A DNA stretch of 6,667 bases. It comes from Rubrobacter sp. Lineage in GTDB: Bacteria; Actinomycetota; Rubrobacteria; Rubrobacterales; Rubrobacteraceae. Numbering within the stretch: the first letter of the stretch is position 1; every line of letters begins with the position of its first letter. Positions 5,856-6,667 of the stretch are shown one piece after another. Under the pieces are notes generated by a model, which was not told where the DNA came from, searched no databases, and worked only from the letters and a program-made list of their open reading frames with translations. The stretch lies in NCBI GenBank assembly GCA_019247245.1, contig JAFAPF010000174.1, forward strand, positions 1-6,667, in the 5' to 3' direction. The translations under genes and the position numbers were made by a program.

Positions 5856-5886
5856 CGACTCTTTTGCTCGTTATACAGGAGAGTCG
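5856..5886. promoter_or_regulatory. 7-bp inverted repeat between mini-genes C and B
   Basis: CGACTCT (5856-5862) and AGAGTCG (5880-5886) are perfect arms around 17 bases, filling most of the gap between mini-genes C and B just upstream of B's ribosome binding site. Without a U-run it is not a terminator. It could be a translation-controlling hairpin or an operator. On the plus strand the weak boxes TTTACT and TATACA (16-base gap) overlap it and would drive RNA antisense to mini-gene C, but this is faint. Confidence 0.3.
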
Positions 5887-5893
5887 CGCTACT

Positions 5894-5977
5894 CTAGAGA
5901 AGTCGCAGTAGGATGTAGATCAGAACGATAACAACCAGTACACCGATCAGCAGGTTTATGGCCCCGCCACCCCTCAT
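5894..5977 (-). CDS. 27-residue hydrophobic peptide (mini-gene C)
   Basis: An ATG-started frame encodes MRGGGAINLLIGVL, then a Val/Ile/Leu helix, ending YILLRLL and TAG. It is the first of three tandem, similarly built mini-genes and shares the MRGG start, the IGVL block and the RLL end with mini-gene B. The ribosome binding site GGGAGG (5985-5990) is 7 bases upstream. The product should insert as a single helix with positive charge at both ends. The groEL terminator lies about 95 bases upstream, so the cluster probably has its own promoter. Confidence 0.78.
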   Translation of the reverse strand: MRGGGAINLLIGVLVVIVLIYILLRLL

Positions 5978-6011
5978 GCTCTAACCTCCCTTTATGCTTT
6001 TCGGTTCTCTG

Positions 6012-6041
6012 ATACTGTACCCGCTTCTGATTAATCGAAAC
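6012..6041 (-). promoter_or_regulatory. tentative promoter of the mini-peptide cluster
   Basis: On the minus strand TTGTTT (about 6038-6043) and TACAGT (about 6014-6019), 18 bases apart, are each four-of-six matches to the -35 and -10 consensus. They lie downstream of the tandem 10-bp repeats and upstream of mini-gene C. Weak boxes would fit a promoter that needs an activator. Confidence 0.3.
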
Positions 6042-6045
6042 AAAT

Positions 6046-6065
6046 TATCGCAAACTATCGCAAAC
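6046..6065. repeat. tandem 10-bp direct repeat upstream of the mini-gene cluster
   Basis: TATCGCAAAC occurs twice in perfect tandem (6046-6055 and 6056-6065), with a degenerate third copy, TAATCGAAAC, at 6032-6041. One helical turn separates the two perfect units, as in activator binding sites placed on one DNA face. They lie between the groEL terminator and the tentative promoter of the mini-gene cluster. Confidence 0.55.
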
Positions 6066-6070
6066 AACTT

Positions 6071-6102
6071 AAAAAGAAGGGCGGCGCCTCACGGCGCCGC
6101 CC
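6071..6102 (-). terminator. strong intrinsic terminator of groEL
   Basis: GGGCGGCGCC (6079-6088) and GGCGCCGCCC (6093-6102) form a perfect 10-bp GC-rich stem with a 4-base loop. On the minus strand it is followed immediately by TTCTTTTT (6071-6078). It starts about 25 bases past the groEL stop codon and insulates the mini-gene cluster from groEL transcription. Confidence 0.96.
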
Positions 6103-6126
6103 AAGAGATCCCTTTCGAGGAACCTA

Positions 6127-6667
6127 CTACATCATGCCGCCCATGCCACCACCAGGCATCGCAGGAGTCTCCTCCTCTGGCTCTGCCACGACCACGTCGG
6201 TCGTGACGATGAGGCTGCCGATGGAGGCCGCATTCTGCAAAGCGCTCCTCGTGACCATCGCGGGGTCGATGATGCCCGCCGCGATCAGGTCCTCGTACTC
6301 GCCGCTCAGGGCGTTGAAGCCGACAGAGTCAGCCTGGGACCGGACCTTATCGACCACGATGGACCCGTCAGCTCCGGCGTTCTCGGCGATCTGCCTTATC
6401 GGCTCCTCTAAAGCCCGGTGAACGATCCTGGCTCCAGTACGCTCGTCACCGTCGAGTGAGCCGAGTAGGTCAGCTACATCCTCCTGGGCGTGCAACAGCG
6501 CTACGCCGCCGCCCGTCACGATACCCTCTTCCAAGGCCGCCCGGGTTGCCGAAAGGGCATCCTCGACCCGGTGCTTTCTCTCCTTGAGCTCCGTCTCAGT
6601 AGCGGCACCAACCTTGATGACGGCTACGCCGCCGGCGAGCTTGGCCAACCTCTCCTGAAGCTTCTCA
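6127..6667 (-). CDS. groL: 60-kDa chaperonin GroEL, C-terminal third (5' end beyond the window)
   Basis: The frame is open to the right edge ([20 protein letters not shown]), so this is the last 180 or so residues of a protein of about 540. GroEL forms the double-ring cage that folds proteins with GroES and ATP in the cytoplasm. The fragment covers the end of the apical/intermediate domain and the second half of the equatorial domain. [16 protein letters not shown] contains the Asp equivalent to the ATP-hydrolysing D398 of E. coli; GGGVALL is the nucleotide-contacting loop; [16 protein letters not shown] is a conserved equatorial helix. The tail ends in a GGMGGMM-type repeat. A TTG at 6646-6648 is internal, not a start. 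Codon use is more GC-rich than in the neighbours, as expected for a highly expressed gene. Confidence 0.98.
   Translation of the reverse strand, partial: EKLQERLAKLAGGVAVIKVGAATETELKERKHRVEDALSATRAALEEGIVTGGGVALLHAQEDVADLLGSLDGDERTGARIVHRALEEPIRQIAENAGADGSIVVDKVRSQADSVGFNALSGEYEDLIAAGIIDPAMVTRSALQNAASIGSLIVTTDVVVAEPEEETPAMPGGGMGGMM

Noticed and set aside
6127..6648. GroEL fragment as a complete 173-residue gene
   Set aside because: The frame continues to the window edge with conserved GroEL residues, so the TTG at 6646-6648 is an internal leucine codon.

Overview
The window is a chromosomal segment of a bacterium. A Rubrobacter-like or other deep-branching actinobacterium is my best guess. 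It rests on the set of proteins (a di-manganese catalase with a long acidic C-terminal tail, a small four-helix membrane protein resembling the DUF6220 type, a Rieske lipoprotein, and a GroEL ending in a GGMGGMM-type tail), on frequent GTG/TTG starts and on strong GGAGG-type ribosome binding sites. By eye the base composition looks lower in GC than typical Rubrobacter, so this placement is inference.

Every intact gene lies on the minus strand. From right to left: the 3' third of groEL runs off the right edge and ends at a textbook intrinsic terminator (6071-6102). Next come three tiny tandem genes (5977 down to 5623) that encode 27-31-residue hydrophobic peptides, each with its own ribosome binding site. 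They look like paralogues and are too short for ordinary ORF callers. A possible gene remnant follows (5309-5488), then a largely non-coding stretch with a stem-loop and one copy of a ~170-bp repeat. On the plus strand, 4370-4824 is a decayed membrane-protein gene with four frameshifts and one internal stop. Further left on the minus strand are a beta-hydroxyacid dehydrogenase (3245-4126), a manganese catalase (2076-2981), a DUF6220-like membrane protein (1423-1854) and a Rieske iron-sulphur lipoprotein (424-933). A second copy of the ~170-bp repeat lies at the left end (187-361).

The minus-strand genes are separated by 220-490 bp and two have terminator-like hairpins, so they look mostly monocistronic. 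The theme is oxidative and protein stress: peroxide removal by the catalase, a redox lipoprotein on the outer face of the membrane, a chaperonin, and small membrane peptides. The strongest regulatory signal is a perfect 13-bp inverted repeat sitting on the probable catalase promoter. A third half-site adjoins it, and six CTATAC/GTATAG cores fall within about 185 bp.

The two direct copies of the ~170-bp repeat bracket about 4.5 kb holding the four metabolic/redox genes and the pseudogene. Low coding density, the pseudogene and the diverged repeats suggest a region undergoing decay or rearrangement. The most interesting unexplained items are the tandem mini-peptide genes, the catalase operator array and the repeat pair.
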